Source: JBBQVS01 sp964250805
GTDB lineage: Bacteria; Chloroflexota; Ktedonobacteria; Ktedonobacterales; Ktedonobacteraceae
Direction of reading: 5' to 3'
NCBI GenBank assembly: GCA_964250805.1
Contig: CAXUHG010000011.1
Location: 11,543-75,542, forward strand
DNA length: 64,000 bases
The position numbers were made by a program, and so were the translations under genes. Under the pieces are notes generated by a model that had not been told where the DNA came from, ran no database searches, and saw only the letters and a program-made list of their open reading frames with translations. Shown here piece after piece: positions 42,506 through 50,395 of the stretch (positions are counted from its first letter, which is position 1; each line of letters opens with the position of its first letter).

Positions 42506-43717
42506 TTATACTTCGGGCCAATCCAGCATCATCGCCTTTATCGTATCACCAGCTTTCACGGTAACGCCGCCCTCTGGCACAATTAAAAAAGCGTTGGCTT
42601 GTAGTAGAGAGGTCGTGATGTTGGAGCCTTGATTGCCGGTTGTGTGGGCAGCGAAGTGGTCATCGTGCCACTCGACATGCGCTCGGACGTAGTGGCGACG
42701 CATAACGCGATCTTGTATGTCGTCTTCAACAACTACGTTGACCTGTGGTTTGAATAGTCGTGTGTGGCCTTGCATTTTGCGTAGTATGGGATAGCCGAAG
42801 AGTTCAAACGTGACCGCGCTAGAAACGGGATTGCCGGGGAGTCCTAACAGGGGCACGTTGCCGACGGAGCCGAAGGCAACGGGCTTGCCGGGTCGCATGT
42901 TGATACGCCAGAAGTCGATGTTGCCTTGTTCCGTCATAATATCCTTCACAAGATCGAAATCGCCGACGGAGACGCCGCCAGAGGTCAAGATGAGGTCGTA
43001 GGTCGTGGCCTCGCGGAATTTCTCGCGTAAACTTTCTACTGTGTCTTGTGCCACACCGAGACGCGTCGCTTCTATACCTGCACGTCGCAGCATTGCCTCT
43101 AGTAGGTAGCTGTTGCTATTGCGAATCTTGCCAGGAGAGAGTGGCGCGTCGATGTCGATAAGCTCGTCGCCAGTGGCGAGAATTGCTACGCGTGGACGAC
43201 GAATGACAGAGACATGCGCATACCCAAGCGTCGCCAGGATACCGATTTCCCACGGTCCGATTTCGGTGCCGCGCTGAATAACGACTTGTCCCGCATGCAT
43301 ATCTTCGCCCGCTGGACGAATATTGTTGCCTTGCGCGACCTCTTGTTGTACCTCTACCCAGGTTCCATCATTGGAGGTCAATTCAACCTGGATAACCGCA
43401 TCAGCACCAGGAGGGACAGGCGCACCCGTCATGATACGTATAGCCTCGCCCTCTTGCAGGGCGCGGTCGGCGACATAGCCCGCCGCGACTGTGCCACTTA
43501 TACGTAGATGTGCCGACTGCCCATTGTTTGAGCGACTATCCTGACTGCGTAGTGCAAAGCCGTCCATCGCCGAGTTCGCAAAGGGAGGCATGTCTTCATG
43601 TACAACAATATCTTGTGCTAGCACCAGTCCTTGTGCAGATGTAAGGAGTGTTTCGATGCTCTCTAATGGAGAAATTTGCGCCAGGATGCGTGCAAGAGCC
43701 TCTTCTACGCTGATCAT
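42506..43717 (-). CDS. moeA: Molybdopterin molybdotransferase
   Basis: A 403-residue MoeA. Opening VEEALARILAQISPL; domain III with AILATGDELIDIDAPLSPGK and RNSNSYLLEAMLRRAGIEAT; then LTSGGVSVGDFDLVKDIM (the conserved S-G-G-V-S-V-G-D) and LPGNPVSSAVTFELF. It inserts molybdate into adenylylated molybdopterin. AAGGAGGATG lies just upstream of ATG 43717. Together with the MOSC, MocA-like and XdhC genes in the window it would support the coxSLM-type enzyme. Mo-pterin synthesis genes (moaA and others) are not in the window. Confidence 0.96.
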   Translation of the reverse strand: MISVEEALARILAQISPLESIETLLTSAQGLVLAQDIVVHEDMPPFANSAMDGFALRSQDSRSNNGQSAHLRISGTVAAGYVADRALQEGEAIRIMTGAPVPPGADAVIQVELTSNDGTWVEVQQEVAQGNNIRPAGEDMHAGQVVIQRGTEIGPWEIGILATLGYAHVSVIRRPRVAILATGDELIDIDAPLSPGKIRNSNSYLLEAMLRRAGIEATRLGVAQDTVESLREKFREATTYDLILTSGGVSVGDFDLVKDIMTEQGNIDFWRINMRPGKPVAFGSVGNVPLLGLPGNPVSSAVTFELFGYPILRKMQGHTRLFKPQVNVVVEDDIQDRVMRRHYVRAHVEWHDDHFAAHTTGNQGSNITTSLLQANAFLIVPEGGVTVKAGDTIKAMMLDWPEV

Positions 43718-43766
43718 TGTTACATCCTCCTTTGTAAGGCCAATTATCGACCACGATATGAGAATG

Positions 43767-43904
43767 TTTCGTAGGGACCAGATTTATCGCGTCCGTTCGC
43801 GTGATTTATCACGCGAGAGATTGCAATATGTCTGTATATAGTATCAACAAGAATTTCGCGCAATGAATTGCGCCTCGGACGCGATAAATCTGGTCCCTAC
43901 GAAA
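43767..43904. repeat. Family A palindromic element, copy 8
   Basis: Arms TTTCGTAGGGACCAGATTTA and complement are fully matched. Hairpins TCGCGTGATTTATCACGCGA and GCGCAATGAATTGCGC. It lies in the space between the moeA start and the tRNA-Glu terminator. Confidence 0.9.
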
Positions 43905-43945
43905 ATCGTAGCATGATGATTGCAATTGTGATTACGACGAAACAA

Positions 43946-43990
43946 AAGAAGCCTGACACACCAAATAAGAGTAATGCCAGACTTCTTTGA
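43946..43990 (-). terminator. Terminator after tRNA-Glu
   Basis: On the minus strand AAAGAAGTCTG pairs with CAGGCTTCTTT around a 20-odd-nt loop and is followed by TGTTT. It begins 7 nt after the tRNA 3' end. Confidence 0.7.
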
Positions 43991-43997
43991 AAAATAG

Positions 43998-44071
43998 TAC
44001 CTCGTACGGGATTCGAACCCGTGATCTCCGCCTTGAAAGGGCGGCGTCCAAGGCCGCTAGACGAACGAGGC
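43998..44071 (-). tRNA. tRNA-Glu (UUC)
   Basis: Read on the minus strand: acceptor GCCTCGT pairs with ACGAGGT (G:U at the first pair); anticodon loop CTTTCAA between CCGCC and GGCGG gives TTC; T-arm is CGGGTTCGAATCCCG. CCA is not encoded. Confidence 0.95.
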
Positions 44072-44252
44072 TTGTGGCTACAGTGTGCCTTCACACGTTT
44101 ATACCAACGTTGCGATTGTACTCTATCCATGTGGCTTTGTCAAGGACAATTTTGCTATAGTTATTCGTGTAATTGAAAAAGATAGTGCGTATCGCTGTTA
44201 TCTATGTTACAATGGTCTCCGGTCATTAGCAAAACAAGAAGGTGTCAAAAAT

Positions 44253-45266
44253 ATGGCAAACGAAAAGGATCGTTCCGCAGCTCACCGTCGCGAGCAGATG
44301 CGTCAGCAGCGGCAGCAGCGAGATAGTCAAAATACACAGAGGCAGCAGCAGTCGAAAACGCGCAAACGTCGCACCACGCGACGTGGCATCAATCCCTGGT
44401 GGTATATCGGGAGCGTTCTCGTCGTACTTGCTGTGGTTGTTGTATTCTTTATCTTTATTGCGCGACAGCAAGGCAGTGCTGTGACAGCAGGTACAACAGA
44501 CTCAAGTGTGTTGAAGCAAGTAACGAGCGTCAATCCCACGCTTCTCTCGCAAGTAGGCACTGCGGATGTAAAAAATAATTTTCAGGCAGTCAAACAGAAA
44601 CAGCCAATTCTGATGGGACCTACAGGCAAGCCAGAGTTTCTGTACTATGGTGCGGAATTTTGCCCATATTGCGCAGCTCAGCGTTGGGGCATCACTGTGG
44701 CTCTCAGCCGTTTTGGAACATTCACAAAGTTGCCGGAAATTAGCTCATCTAGTAGCGACGTAGATCCAAACACGGCAACCTTTTCATTTTACCAGAGTAG
44801 TTATAGCAGTAACTACGTTGACTTTGTGTCGTTAGAGGCAGAGGATGGGCAGGGGCAACCGCTACAAAAGTTGACGCCAGACCAGCAGAAAATTATCGAC
44901 ACGTACAATGGACCGCCGTACACACAGTCGGCTGGTTTCCCATTCATTGACGTGGGCAACCAGTATGTTGTTCCCGGCCCTACCTTTGATCCCAGCATAC
45001 TTGCGGGCATGTCGCAGAAAGATATTGCAGCCTCGCTTTCAAGCACCGACTCGGAGGCATCGAAGCAGATTATGGCGACTGCCAACTACTTGACTGCTTC
45101 GATCTGTTTAATTACCAATAACCAACCAGGGAGTGTATGTAGTGACTCGACTATCCAGCAGATTGCTCAGTCGATGCCCAAGGCTACTGCGAACAATAGC
45201 AGTTCGCAATTAGCAACTAGCTCTAGCTCATTCGACATAAATGTTCCGTCCCGTCGAAGAGTGTAA
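44253..45266 (+). CDS. DUF929-type thioredoxin-like membrane protein
   Basis: A 337-residue protein from ATG 44253 (AAGGTG upstream); the upstream frame back to 44085 runs through a tRNA flank and is not used. Residues about 1-50 are a very basic, Gln/Arg-rich cytoplasmic tail, followed by a single membrane anchor (WWYIGSVLVVLAVVVVFFIF) and an extracytoplasmic domain. The redox motif EFCPYCAAQRW (CPYC, as in glutaredoxin) sits after LYYGA at about residue 138, with a later GGFPFIDV-like strand (SAGFPFIDVGNQYVV) as in the DUF929 family. Likely an outer-face thiol-disulfide oxidoreductase. No partner gene is adjacent. Confidence 0.88.
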   Translation: MANEKDRSAAHRREQMRQQRQQRDSQNTQRQQQSKTRKRRTTRRGINPWWYIGSVLVVLAVVVVFFIFIARQQGSAVTAGTTDSSVLKQVTSVNPTLLSQVGTADVKNNFQAVKQKQPILMGPTGKPEFLYYGAEFCPYCAAQRWGITVALSRFGTFTKLPEISSSSSDVDPNTATFSFYQSSYSSNYVDFVSLEAEDGQGQPLQKLTPDQQKIIDTYNGPPYTQSAGFPFIDVGNQYVVPGPTFDPSILAGMSQKDIAASLSSTDSEASKQIMATANYLTASICLITNNQPGSVCSDSTIQQIAQSMPKATANNSSSQLATSSSSFDINVPSRRRV

Positions 45267-45268
45267 CG

Positions 45269-45336
45269 CTCCAAACTTCCAAAAAAACAGGTCTGCACTT
45301 AACTTAGTGCAGACCTGTTTTTTTGGAAGTTTGGAG
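45269..45336. terminator. 68-nt palindromic terminator
   Basis: CTCCAAACTTCCAAAAAAAC plus AGGTCTGCACTAA-type centre forms a near-perfect inverted repeat; the T7 tract in the right arm gives an RNA terminator. Begins 3 nt after the DUF929 stop. Confidence 0.9.
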
Positions 45337-45392
45337 CCTCGTATATACTGTAAGTATAAATATGTTGATATGTGGATGTAGGAGGATCAGTT

Positions 45393-45818
45393 ATGAAATA
45401 CGAGCAGCCAGATTTTACTCGCGAGTCGCCTTCGGAACGTTTTATGCCCCCAATGTTACGTTTACCCCAACTTTCGTCATTGCCAATAACCCCATTACCT
45501 GGAGAGGAAACGCGACAATTTCAGCAAACGCCAAGAAGAGTGCAATCCCAATTTATTACAGCACCGCCGCACACCGAGCCATTAAGAGGCTCTTCCTTGA
45601 TACTCAATACAGAAGAGAGTGAAACGGCTTTGTTGCCGACGCCACAGGTACCATTTCCTATGCATCATCGAGCTATTGCGCGTTCACTGCGTAGTGGCGT
45701 GACCTATATTCCACCTTCCCTGAAACGGAATAGGGAAATGAACATGGTCGATGCCGTAATTGCCTGTGTTGCGTTGCTACTGTTTATCTTGCTACTCTAC
45801 TATTATTTTTCCGCGTAA
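45393..45818 (+). CDS. Hypothetical protein with C-terminal membrane anchor
   Basis: A 141-residue protein from ATG 45393; GGAGG precedes it by 7 nt. The first about 110 residues are Pro/Thr/Ser-rich and disordered-looking (LPQLSSLPITPLPGEETRQF), then a basic stretch, then a single hydrophobic C-terminal segment (DAVIACVALLLFILLLYYYF) ending in SA. This is a tail-anchored topology, with the bulk cytoplasmic. No family recognised. Confidence 0.72.
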   Translation: MKYEQPDFTRESPSERFMPPMLRLPQLSSLPITPLPGEETRQFQQTPRRVQSQFITAPPHTEPLRGSSLILNTEESETALLPTPQVPFPMHHRAIARSLRSGVTYIPPSLKRNREMNMVDAVIACVALLLFILLLYYYFSA

Positions 45819-46193
45819 TCCCTACTAGTCCACCAATCTTGATTTGATGAGTAAAAGTAGGGGTCTAATTGAAGGTTGGTGGACTACTACCCATAAGGTT
45901 GCGTCGCTAGCGTCTATCCTGATACAATGTAGAGCAATTGATTATGATTTCACCAGACTCCAGAAGCATCGACTCGTGGCGAGTGTATGTTTGAGTCGTG
46001 TGCGTAGGAGTAGCAGACCACTCGCCACCGAGGAAGTATCTATAGTCACGTAAGAAAACGCTTGAAGGCCATTCGCGGCTTCATGAGCGGCTGGCTACAC
46101 ATTTTGACTCTCTACTGTGTCGTAGAAGTACGCTTCTTACGCTGGCGTAAAGGTCTCTGGCGTCGCCTATTATATGGGGTTACACAAACAGAT
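45819..46193 (+). promoter_or_regulatory. Intergenic region with promoter and two hairpins ahead of the phosphatase gene
   Basis: At 45826-45886 a 15-bp hairpin (TAGTCCACCAATCTT with its complement) may end the upstream gene. A promoter follows: TTGCGT (45899-45904), 18-nt spacer, TACAAT (45923-45928). The transcript would have a leader of about 260 nt that includes GTGGCGAGTG and CACTCGCCAC (45976-46028) as a perfect 10-bp stem. No convincing ORF; a TTG-initiated frame to 46053 lacks a ribosome-binding site. Confidence 0.6.
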
Positions 46194-46877
46194 ATGAAAC
46201 AAACGTTGCTCATCGTGCGTCATGGGCAAACGATCTGGAATGTCGAGCATCGTCTTCCAGGTCAGCTTGAAGGCGTCGCGCTCAATGATAATGGGCGGCA
46301 GCAAGCAGCGCGACTTGCCGAGGCACTCACCGTGCTGCCCGTTAGTGCCATCGTCAGTAGTCCTCTCGAACGCGCCCTCGATACCGCTGAATTCATTGCT
46401 AAAGGCCGCGACATCCCGATCCAGCTAGAGCCGGACCTGATGGATACGAATATTGGCAAGTGGGCAGGGCAGGTCATCGAAGAGATCGCCAAAAACGATC
46501 CTGCGTGGAAAGAGTATGTGCGCGATCCTTTGAAGGCACCCGAAGGCGTCGAGACGTTTCCACAGGTGCAACAGCGCGTACTGGCTGCGGTCGAACGTTG
46601 GCGGAAGCGGGAAGACATTGGTCCGTATCCCGTTTTTGTGGCGCATGCTGACGTGGTAAAGCTGCTCATCGCGCATTATTCGGGACTGGATGTAGCGAAA
46701 GCTGGCAGTATCCACATTGATAACGCCTCCGTCAGCCTTGTGGAATTAGAGAACGAGCAATCACCGCAGGTAGTCGCCATTAGCTGGAGTCCTCATCCCG
46801 GCTGGCTCAAAGCTCCAACACCCGAAATTCTAAAGAAACCCACGCCTACCGAGGAACAGGGCGAGCAAAAAGAATAG
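46194..46877 (+). CDS. Histidine phosphatase family protein
   Basis: About 227 residues from ATG 46194, where the RHG motif appears at once (LLIVRHGQTIWN). The frame extends back to TTG 46062 but adds 44 residues with no ribosome-binding site; that portion is basic and might be a membrane-proximal segment, so the start is uncertain. The second active-site His is in VFVAHADVVKLLIAHY, with SSPLERALDTAEFI in between. Phosphoglycerate-mutase-like phosphatases of this type dephosphorylate sugars or alpha-ribazole phosphate. It precedes the secretion-type ATPase by 54 nt. Confidence 0.88.
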   Translation: MKQTLLIVRHGQTIWNVEHRLPGQLEGVALNDNGRQQAARLAEALTVLPVSAIVSSPLERALDTAEFIAKGRDIPIQLEPDLMDTNIGKWAGQVIEEIAKNDPAWKEYVRDPLKAPEGVETFPQVQQRVLAAVERWRKREDIGPYPVFVAHADVVKLLIAHYSGLDVAKAGSIHIDNASVSLVELENEQSPQVVAISWSPHPGWLKAPTPEILKKPTPTEEQGEQKE

Positions 46878-46931
46878 ATACGTAGGAAGAACCTTGAATT
46901 CTTCCTTATTCATATGAAAGGGAACGACGGT

Positions 46932-47777
46932 ATGTTTGACCCACATGACCCCTATGAACGCTATTACTGGCATTACGAGTCACGACGCCCGCTTTCGGTG
47001 GCGCAAATCATTGCTCTACAAAGTGTCGATGCGGAAACTGCTGGTCTCGTCTGGCTTTTACTAGAGTCGGGTGCCTCACTCACGGTTGCAGGTCCAACCG
47101 ACCCTCAGCCAGGAGTAGGCAAAACGACGACGCTCAATGCCTTGCTGCAATTTCTGCCCGAAGGCACTGCCTTGGTTTATATGTCCGGCATGTACGAAAA
47201 TTTTGCGTTTACCCGTATTCCAGAAATTGACCCTGCGACAACGTATGCGCTATGCAACGAGGTGAGCGATCATCTTCCCATTTATATGTGGGGACGTATT
47301 GCCCGCCGCTACCTGACGCTGCCAGGCAAAGGGTACCATGTGGCGACGAGTGTCCATGCCGATACGATTGACGATGTGATGAACATGTATAGCAACGACC
47401 TCCACCTCGTGCCAGAGGACGTGCGACGCCTCGGCCTCATTATCAATATAGGGCTTGTCGGACGTGCCTATCCACCGCGCCGTCGCTGGTTCTCGACTCA
47501 TTTTGTGCGACCTGTGGCAGCCTCGAACAAGCCCGATGAGATTGTGCCTGTGCCGCTCTCGCTCTGGAACAAGTACGATGATACCTTTGAGCATGCCGAC
47601 CAGTCAATTCTCGACGAACTGGCATCGTATGTGGGAGTGACGCCGCAGGAGTTCAACAAGGCTCTTCAACTGCGCATCGATTGCCTGAAAGACATCTCGC
47701 AAGGCTCTGGCATTGGGGCGCAAGAGATGTTCGAGGCGGTGAACGACCTGCGTACACGTTCTGCACAGCAGCCCTAA
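46932..47777 (+). CDS. Orphan secretion-type (VirB11/PilT-like) ATPase
   Basis: About 281 residues from ATG 46932 (AAAGGG upstream); ATG 46914 is an alternative. The P-loop GPTDPQPGVGKTT (54-66) resembles the GPTGSGKTT of T2SS/T4P/VirB11 ATPases but has four extra residues between GPT and the G-x-G-K-T. Then MWGRIARRYLTLPGKGYHVA then TSVHADTIDDVMNMY matches the His-box region (T-x-H-A) of that superfamily. There is no N-terminal domain and no pilus or secretion genes nearby, so it may act on something else. Unusual in isolation. Located between a phosphatase and the 21-codon ORF. Confidence 0.72.
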   Translation: MFDPHDPYERYYWHYESRRPLSVAQIIALQSVDAETAGLVWLLLESGASLTVAGPTDPQPGVGKTTTLNALLQFLPEGTALVYMSGMYENFAFTRIPEIDPATTYALCNEVSDHLPIYMWGRIARRYLTLPGKGYHVATSVHADTIDDVMNMYSNDLHLVPEDVRRLGLIINIGLVGRAYPPRRRWFSTHFVRPVAASNKPDEIVPVPLSLWNKYDDTFEHADQSILDELASYVGVTPQEFNKALQLRIDCLKDISQGSGIGAQEMFEAVNDLRTRSAQQP

Positions 47778-47816
47778 GCTGAATAAAGAAATAGAAATTC
47801 TTCTTGTAATGTTCTC

Positions 47817-47822
47817 TATAAT
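47817..47822 (+). promoter_or_regulatory. -10 box upstream of the 21-codon ORF
   Basis: A perfect TATAAT in an AT-rich stretch, 35 nt before ATG 47857. No convincing -35 hexamer is seen. Confidence 0.45.
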
Positions 47823-47856
47823 GAGATTGGTAATATTAAGAAAGGAGGTATCCGCT

Positions 47857-47922
47857 ATGTTGGGACCGAATACACGTGTCGGCGATGGACGCTGGCCCCG
47901 CATCTATGCTGAACATTGCTAA
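47857..47922 (+). CDS. 21-residue ORF with perfect Shine-Dalgarno, leader-peptide candidate
   Basis: AAAGGAGGT lies 7 nt ahead of ATG 47857, the best ribosome-binding site in the window. The 22 codons encode MLGPNTRVGDGRWPRIYAEH plus a final Cys, then TAA. A -10-like TATAAT is 35 nt upstream. The stop is 30 nt before the GT4 glycosyltransferase start, which has its own GAGGAG site. It may be a leader peptide regulating the glycosyltransferase, or a short functional peptide. The C-terminal Cys codon would allow Cys-dependent attenuation, but this is speculation. No homologue is known to me. Confidence 0.6.
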   Translation: MLGPNTRVGDGRWPRIYAEHC

Positions 47923-47952
47923 CAACTCGGAAGAAAGAGGAGCATTCTATCC

Positions 47953-49242
47953 ATGTCTCATACCATAGCCATGCTTAGCATTCACACGTCTCCACTCGCT
48001 AGCCCTGGACGTACAAAAGATGCAGGAGGCATGAATGTATACATTCATGCATTGGCAACCGAACTAGGCCATGAAGGTCATACCGTTGATATCTTTACTC
48101 GTAGAACAGACGAATTCACACCTTCCATTGTACAAATCGCGCCGCGAGTGCGCGTGATTTCTATTGAAGCAGGCCCGCCAGAAACCATTCATAAAAATAG
48201 CCTGTATCCATACATGTCTTCTTTTGCCTCTTCAGTAGCGACATTTGCTCATAGAGAGGCGCGTACCTATGGTATTCTGCATAGCCATTACTGGCTTTCA
48301 GGCGTTGTGGGCGCACAACTTGCGCGACGCTGGAACATTCCTCACGTTATGATGTTTCACACTCTTGCTCGCCTCAAACAACTTGCTATTCAGACTGCCA
48401 ACGAACTTCGTTCTAGCTCCGCTCAGGCAGTCAGCAAGGAAGGACTGGCTAATCCTGATGAGCAAGAGTCACTGCAACGGCTGGATATGGAACAAACGCT
48501 GCTGCAATCGGTTGATTGTGTAATCGCCGCGACTGCTGAAGAGCGCACACAAATGATGCGCTATTGTGGTGTGAGTGCGAGCCGTATTCAAGTTATTCCT
48601 TGTGGCGTCGATCTCGAATTATTCGTACCTCATGACCGTCGGTTGATGCGAGAACGGTTCGGGCTGAATCCGCAACGCCCTGTCGTACTCTTCGCTGGAC
48701 GGCTTGATCCGTTTAAGGGACCCGACGTTTTGTTACGGGCGGCGGCACTGATGGAGCAAGATGCACAAATTGTGATTGTTGGTGGAGCCTTGAGTGGTGA
48801 TAAAGATGTACAAAACTTGCAAATTCTTGCGACGGAGCTTGGCATAGAGCCGCGTGTGCGCTTCCTGGGTGCGCAACTCCAAGAGGTATTGCCACAATTA
48901 TATAGCGCGGCGGATGTAACGGTGGTGCCATCGTATCATGAAAGCTTTGGTCTCGTTGCCGTCGAATCGCTGGCATGCGGTACGCCCGTTGTTGCTACGC
49001 GAGCAGGAGGCTTGATGACGATTGTGCGTAACGATGAAAATGGCTATCTGGTGCCACGTTGTCCTGGCTTCTTCGCGGAGCGGCTGGATGCCATTCTCCG
49101 TAATCCAGATATTCAGGCGCGTTTGCAAGCTGAAGCACGCCGCTCCGTCTCGCATTTTAGCTGGCAGAGCGTCGCTAAGAGTGTGAATGAGGTGTATGAC
49201 GATTTGGTGGATGAGCCAAGTATGATTGAAATGTTCTCATAA
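47953..49242 (+). CDS. GT4-family glycosyltransferase, MshA-like
   Basis: A 429-residue retaining GT-B transferase. N-terminal domain: ASPGRTKDAGGMNVYIHALA (GGMNVYI near residue 25-31) and GILHSHYWLSGVVGAQLARR. C-terminal domain: VVLFAGRLDPFKGPDVLLRA and VPSYHESFGLVAVESLACGT with the E-x7-E pair (ESFGLVAVE) that binds the nucleotide-sugar. This is the profile of MshA (first step of mycothiol synthesis) and of sucrose-phosphate synthase-like GT4 enzymes. MshC/MshD genes are not in the window, so the acceptor is unassigned. Start ATG 47953 follows GAGGAG. Confidence 0.9.
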   Translation: MSHTIAMLSIHTSPLASPGRTKDAGGMNVYIHALATELGHEGHTVDIFTRRTDEFTPSIVQIAPRVRVISIEAGPPETIHKNSLYPYMSSFASSVATFAHREARTYGILHSHYWLSGVVGAQLARRWNIPHVMMFHTLARLKQLAIQTANELRSSSAQAVSKEGLANPDEQESLQRLDMEQTLLQSVDCVIAATAEERTQMMRYCGVSASRIQVIPCGVDLELFVPHDRRLMRERFGLNPQRPVVLFAGRLDPFKGPDVLLRAAALMEQDAQIVIVGGALSGDKDVQNLQILATELGIEPRVRFLGAQLQEVLPQLYSAADVTVVPSYHESFGLVAVESLACGTPVVATRAGGLMTIVRNDENGYLVPRCPGFFAERLDAILRNPDIQARLQAEARRSVSHFSWQSVAKSVNEVYDDLVDEPSMIEMFS

Positions 49243-49318
49243 GTCAAAATAATGATGAGATAAATCAAGAAAATGGCTTGTCATTTTCTTGATTTATCTC
49301 ATCATTATTTTGACTTAT
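49239..49318. terminator. 80-nt perfect palindromic terminator
   Basis: Arms ATAAGTCAAAATAATGATGA... are fully complementary over about 37 nt each, with GGCTTG as the loop. The TAA stop codon of the glycosyltransferase (49240-49242) is part of the left arm. Confidence 0.9.
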
Positions 49319-49363
49319 ATAACGTATGTTACAGAAATTATGGAAAACTCCTATCCCAAAGGG

Positions 49364-49392
49364 TAGACTTTTCGTCCTCTCTATGGTATAAT
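49364..49392 (+). promoter_or_regulatory. Strong promoter for the small transcript
   Basis: TAGACT (49364-49369), 17-nt spacer, TATAAT (49387-49392). The predicted transcription start is about 49399. Confidence 0.7.
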
Positions 49393-49496
49393 TCTGTTCA
49401 TTAGCAAGACACATGTATCACCCTACCTATCATGACAACGTAGTTTTTGGTTTGTTAGGCAACAGGCATCCGGGTAGTTGCCGGATGAGGATTGGA

Positions 49497-49583
49497 ATGC
49501 GTATGTGTTCAGTCACATTGAAAATGCTTTCAGCATCGTCGCTGCGATTGGCACGAATCGTCTTGGTGAAATTTGGCGCGTAG
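49497..49583 (+). CDS. 28-residue basic peptide ORF
   Basis: Reading frame ATG 49497 to TAG 49583 with GAGGA 6 nt upstream, partly contained in a hairpin. The peptide starts MRMCSVTLKMLSASSLRLAR and continues IVLVKFGA; it is basic with alternating hydrophobic residues, like small membrane or toxin-type peptides. It ends 4 nt before the terminator stem. No similarity is known to me. Its own promoter and terminator support expression. Confidence 0.5.
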   Translation: MRMCSVTLKMLSASSLRLARIVLVKFGA

Positions 49584-49587
49584 ACTC

Positions 49588-49622
49588 ACACTAGGGACAG
49601 TATGTTCCTGGTGTTTTTTTTT
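49588..49622 (+). terminator. Rho-independent terminator of the small transcript
   Basis: ACACTAGGGAC pairs with GTTCCTGGTGT (11 pairs including three G:T), loop AGTAT, then nine Ts. Confidence 0.85.
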
Positions 49623-49932
49623 ATCAAAGTGCAACATCATTCTTATTCACGCACTGGTTTTCGGGCTCATTGATTTTTTTCCTTCCTTGGGCCAGGACCT
49701 TACCGTTGGTAGAGGTCGTCGAATCACAGTATCTTGAAAGGAGACACTTCCTTACATCCTGCGTGCCTTATTTATGAGGGGGGAACCGCGCAGTACATTC
49801 TTAGAGTGCGATACGACGGATGCCTACATTTGTGCAATAGGGCATAGAGCAGTAGGCTACGCCACTGAAGCGTATAGAACACGAAGTCAACGTGGGCGCG
49901 GAGTGGTTGCTAGATTTTCAAGGAGATAGCAC
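49623..49932. other. 310-nt gap before the SWIM gene
   Basis: No clear gene. A frame from ATG 49774 to TAG 49929 (51 codons) has no ribosome-binding site and covers that of the next gene. AAAGGAGA at 49737 is not followed by a usable start. Probably leader of the SWIM gene. Confidence 0.4.
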
Positions 49933-50214
49933 ATGAACTCAAGTATGATCAGCAAAATCGCAAAAGCCAAGAGATATGCAGAGGAACCAGAGCGTATTCA
50001 ATTTACCCACTTTGAAGCGAAATTTCAGGGTGAGAATGATGTACACACCACAAAATTTGACGATGGCGAGTGGACCTGTACCTGCCGCTTCTTCGATGAC
50101 TGGGGCGATTGCTGCCACACAATGGCGATGCAGCGCGTTCTAGGCGTCACCATTCCTTCTATTCACCGACATGGAGTTCCTACTGGGCTTGGTACTAGCC
50201 CGTTGGTACACTAA
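49933..50214 (+). CDS. SWIM zinc-finger protein (93 aa)
   Basis: A short protein with the SWIM zinc-binding pattern C-x-C-x(n)-C-x-H: CTCRFFDDWGDCCHTMAMQR at about residues 49-68. It follows the SWIM-typical run HTTKFDDGEWT, in which a strand precedes the metal site. AAGGAGATAGCAC precedes ATG 49933. SWIM domains bind DNA or protein; stand-alone copies of this size occur widely in Chloroflexota. The last 20 residues (VPTGLGTSPLVH) are not conserved-looking. Confidence 0.82.
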   Translation: MNSSMISKIAKAKRYAEEPERIQFTHFEAKFQGENDVHTTKFDDGEWTCTCRFFDDWGDCCHTMAMQRVLGVTIPSIHRHGVPTGLGTSPLVH

Positions 50215-50262
50215 ATCGGGCATTCCCATTTTTGTTCGTAAAAAGAAGGGCGTTATGAAGAA

Positions 50263-50290
50263 GGGCGTGATAAATCAGGCCCCTACTGTA
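50263..50290. repeat. Orphan arm of a GTAGGGGCC-type element
   Basis: GGGCGTGATAAATCAGGCCC then CTACTGTA is the right arm of an element related to families A and B; no matching left arm is seen. It lies in the convergent gap after the SWIM gene. Confidence 0.6.
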
Positions 50291-50307
50291 CGCAGACCGC
50301 GTAGAAC

Positions 50308-50359
50308 CAAAACCTCAAGAAGCACTGACCGCTGGACGGCAGTGCTTCTTGAGGTTTTG
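50308..50359. terminator. Bidirectional terminator
   Basis: CAAAACCTCAAGAAGCACTG pairs with CAGTGCTTCTTGAGGTTTTG around ACCGCTGGACGG. Lies between convergent genes. Confidence 0.88.
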
Positions 50360-50395
50360 CCATAATGGAAATGAACGAAATAACACGGTAAGTAC

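Larger units (their letters stand above)
49399..49622 (+). ncRNA. Small independent transcript (about 224 nt)
   Basis: Runs from the predicted start of the 49364 promoter to a rho-independent terminator. Holds hairpin CATCCGG-GTAGTTG-CCGGATG at 49467-49487 next to a GAGGA ribosome-binding site, then a 28-codon ORF. It could be a structured regulatory RNA, a small mRNA, or both. It does not match 6S, SRP, tmRNA or RNase P by eye. Confidence 0.55.

Noticed and set aside
4117..43904. Possible CRISPR array from the repeated elements
   Set aside because: Copies are kilobases apart, palindromic, with genes in between; no direct repeats with unique spacers of equal size.
49774..49929. 51-codon ORF upstream of the SWIM gene
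   Set aside because: No ribosome-binding site, and it runs over that of the SWIM gene; not convincing.
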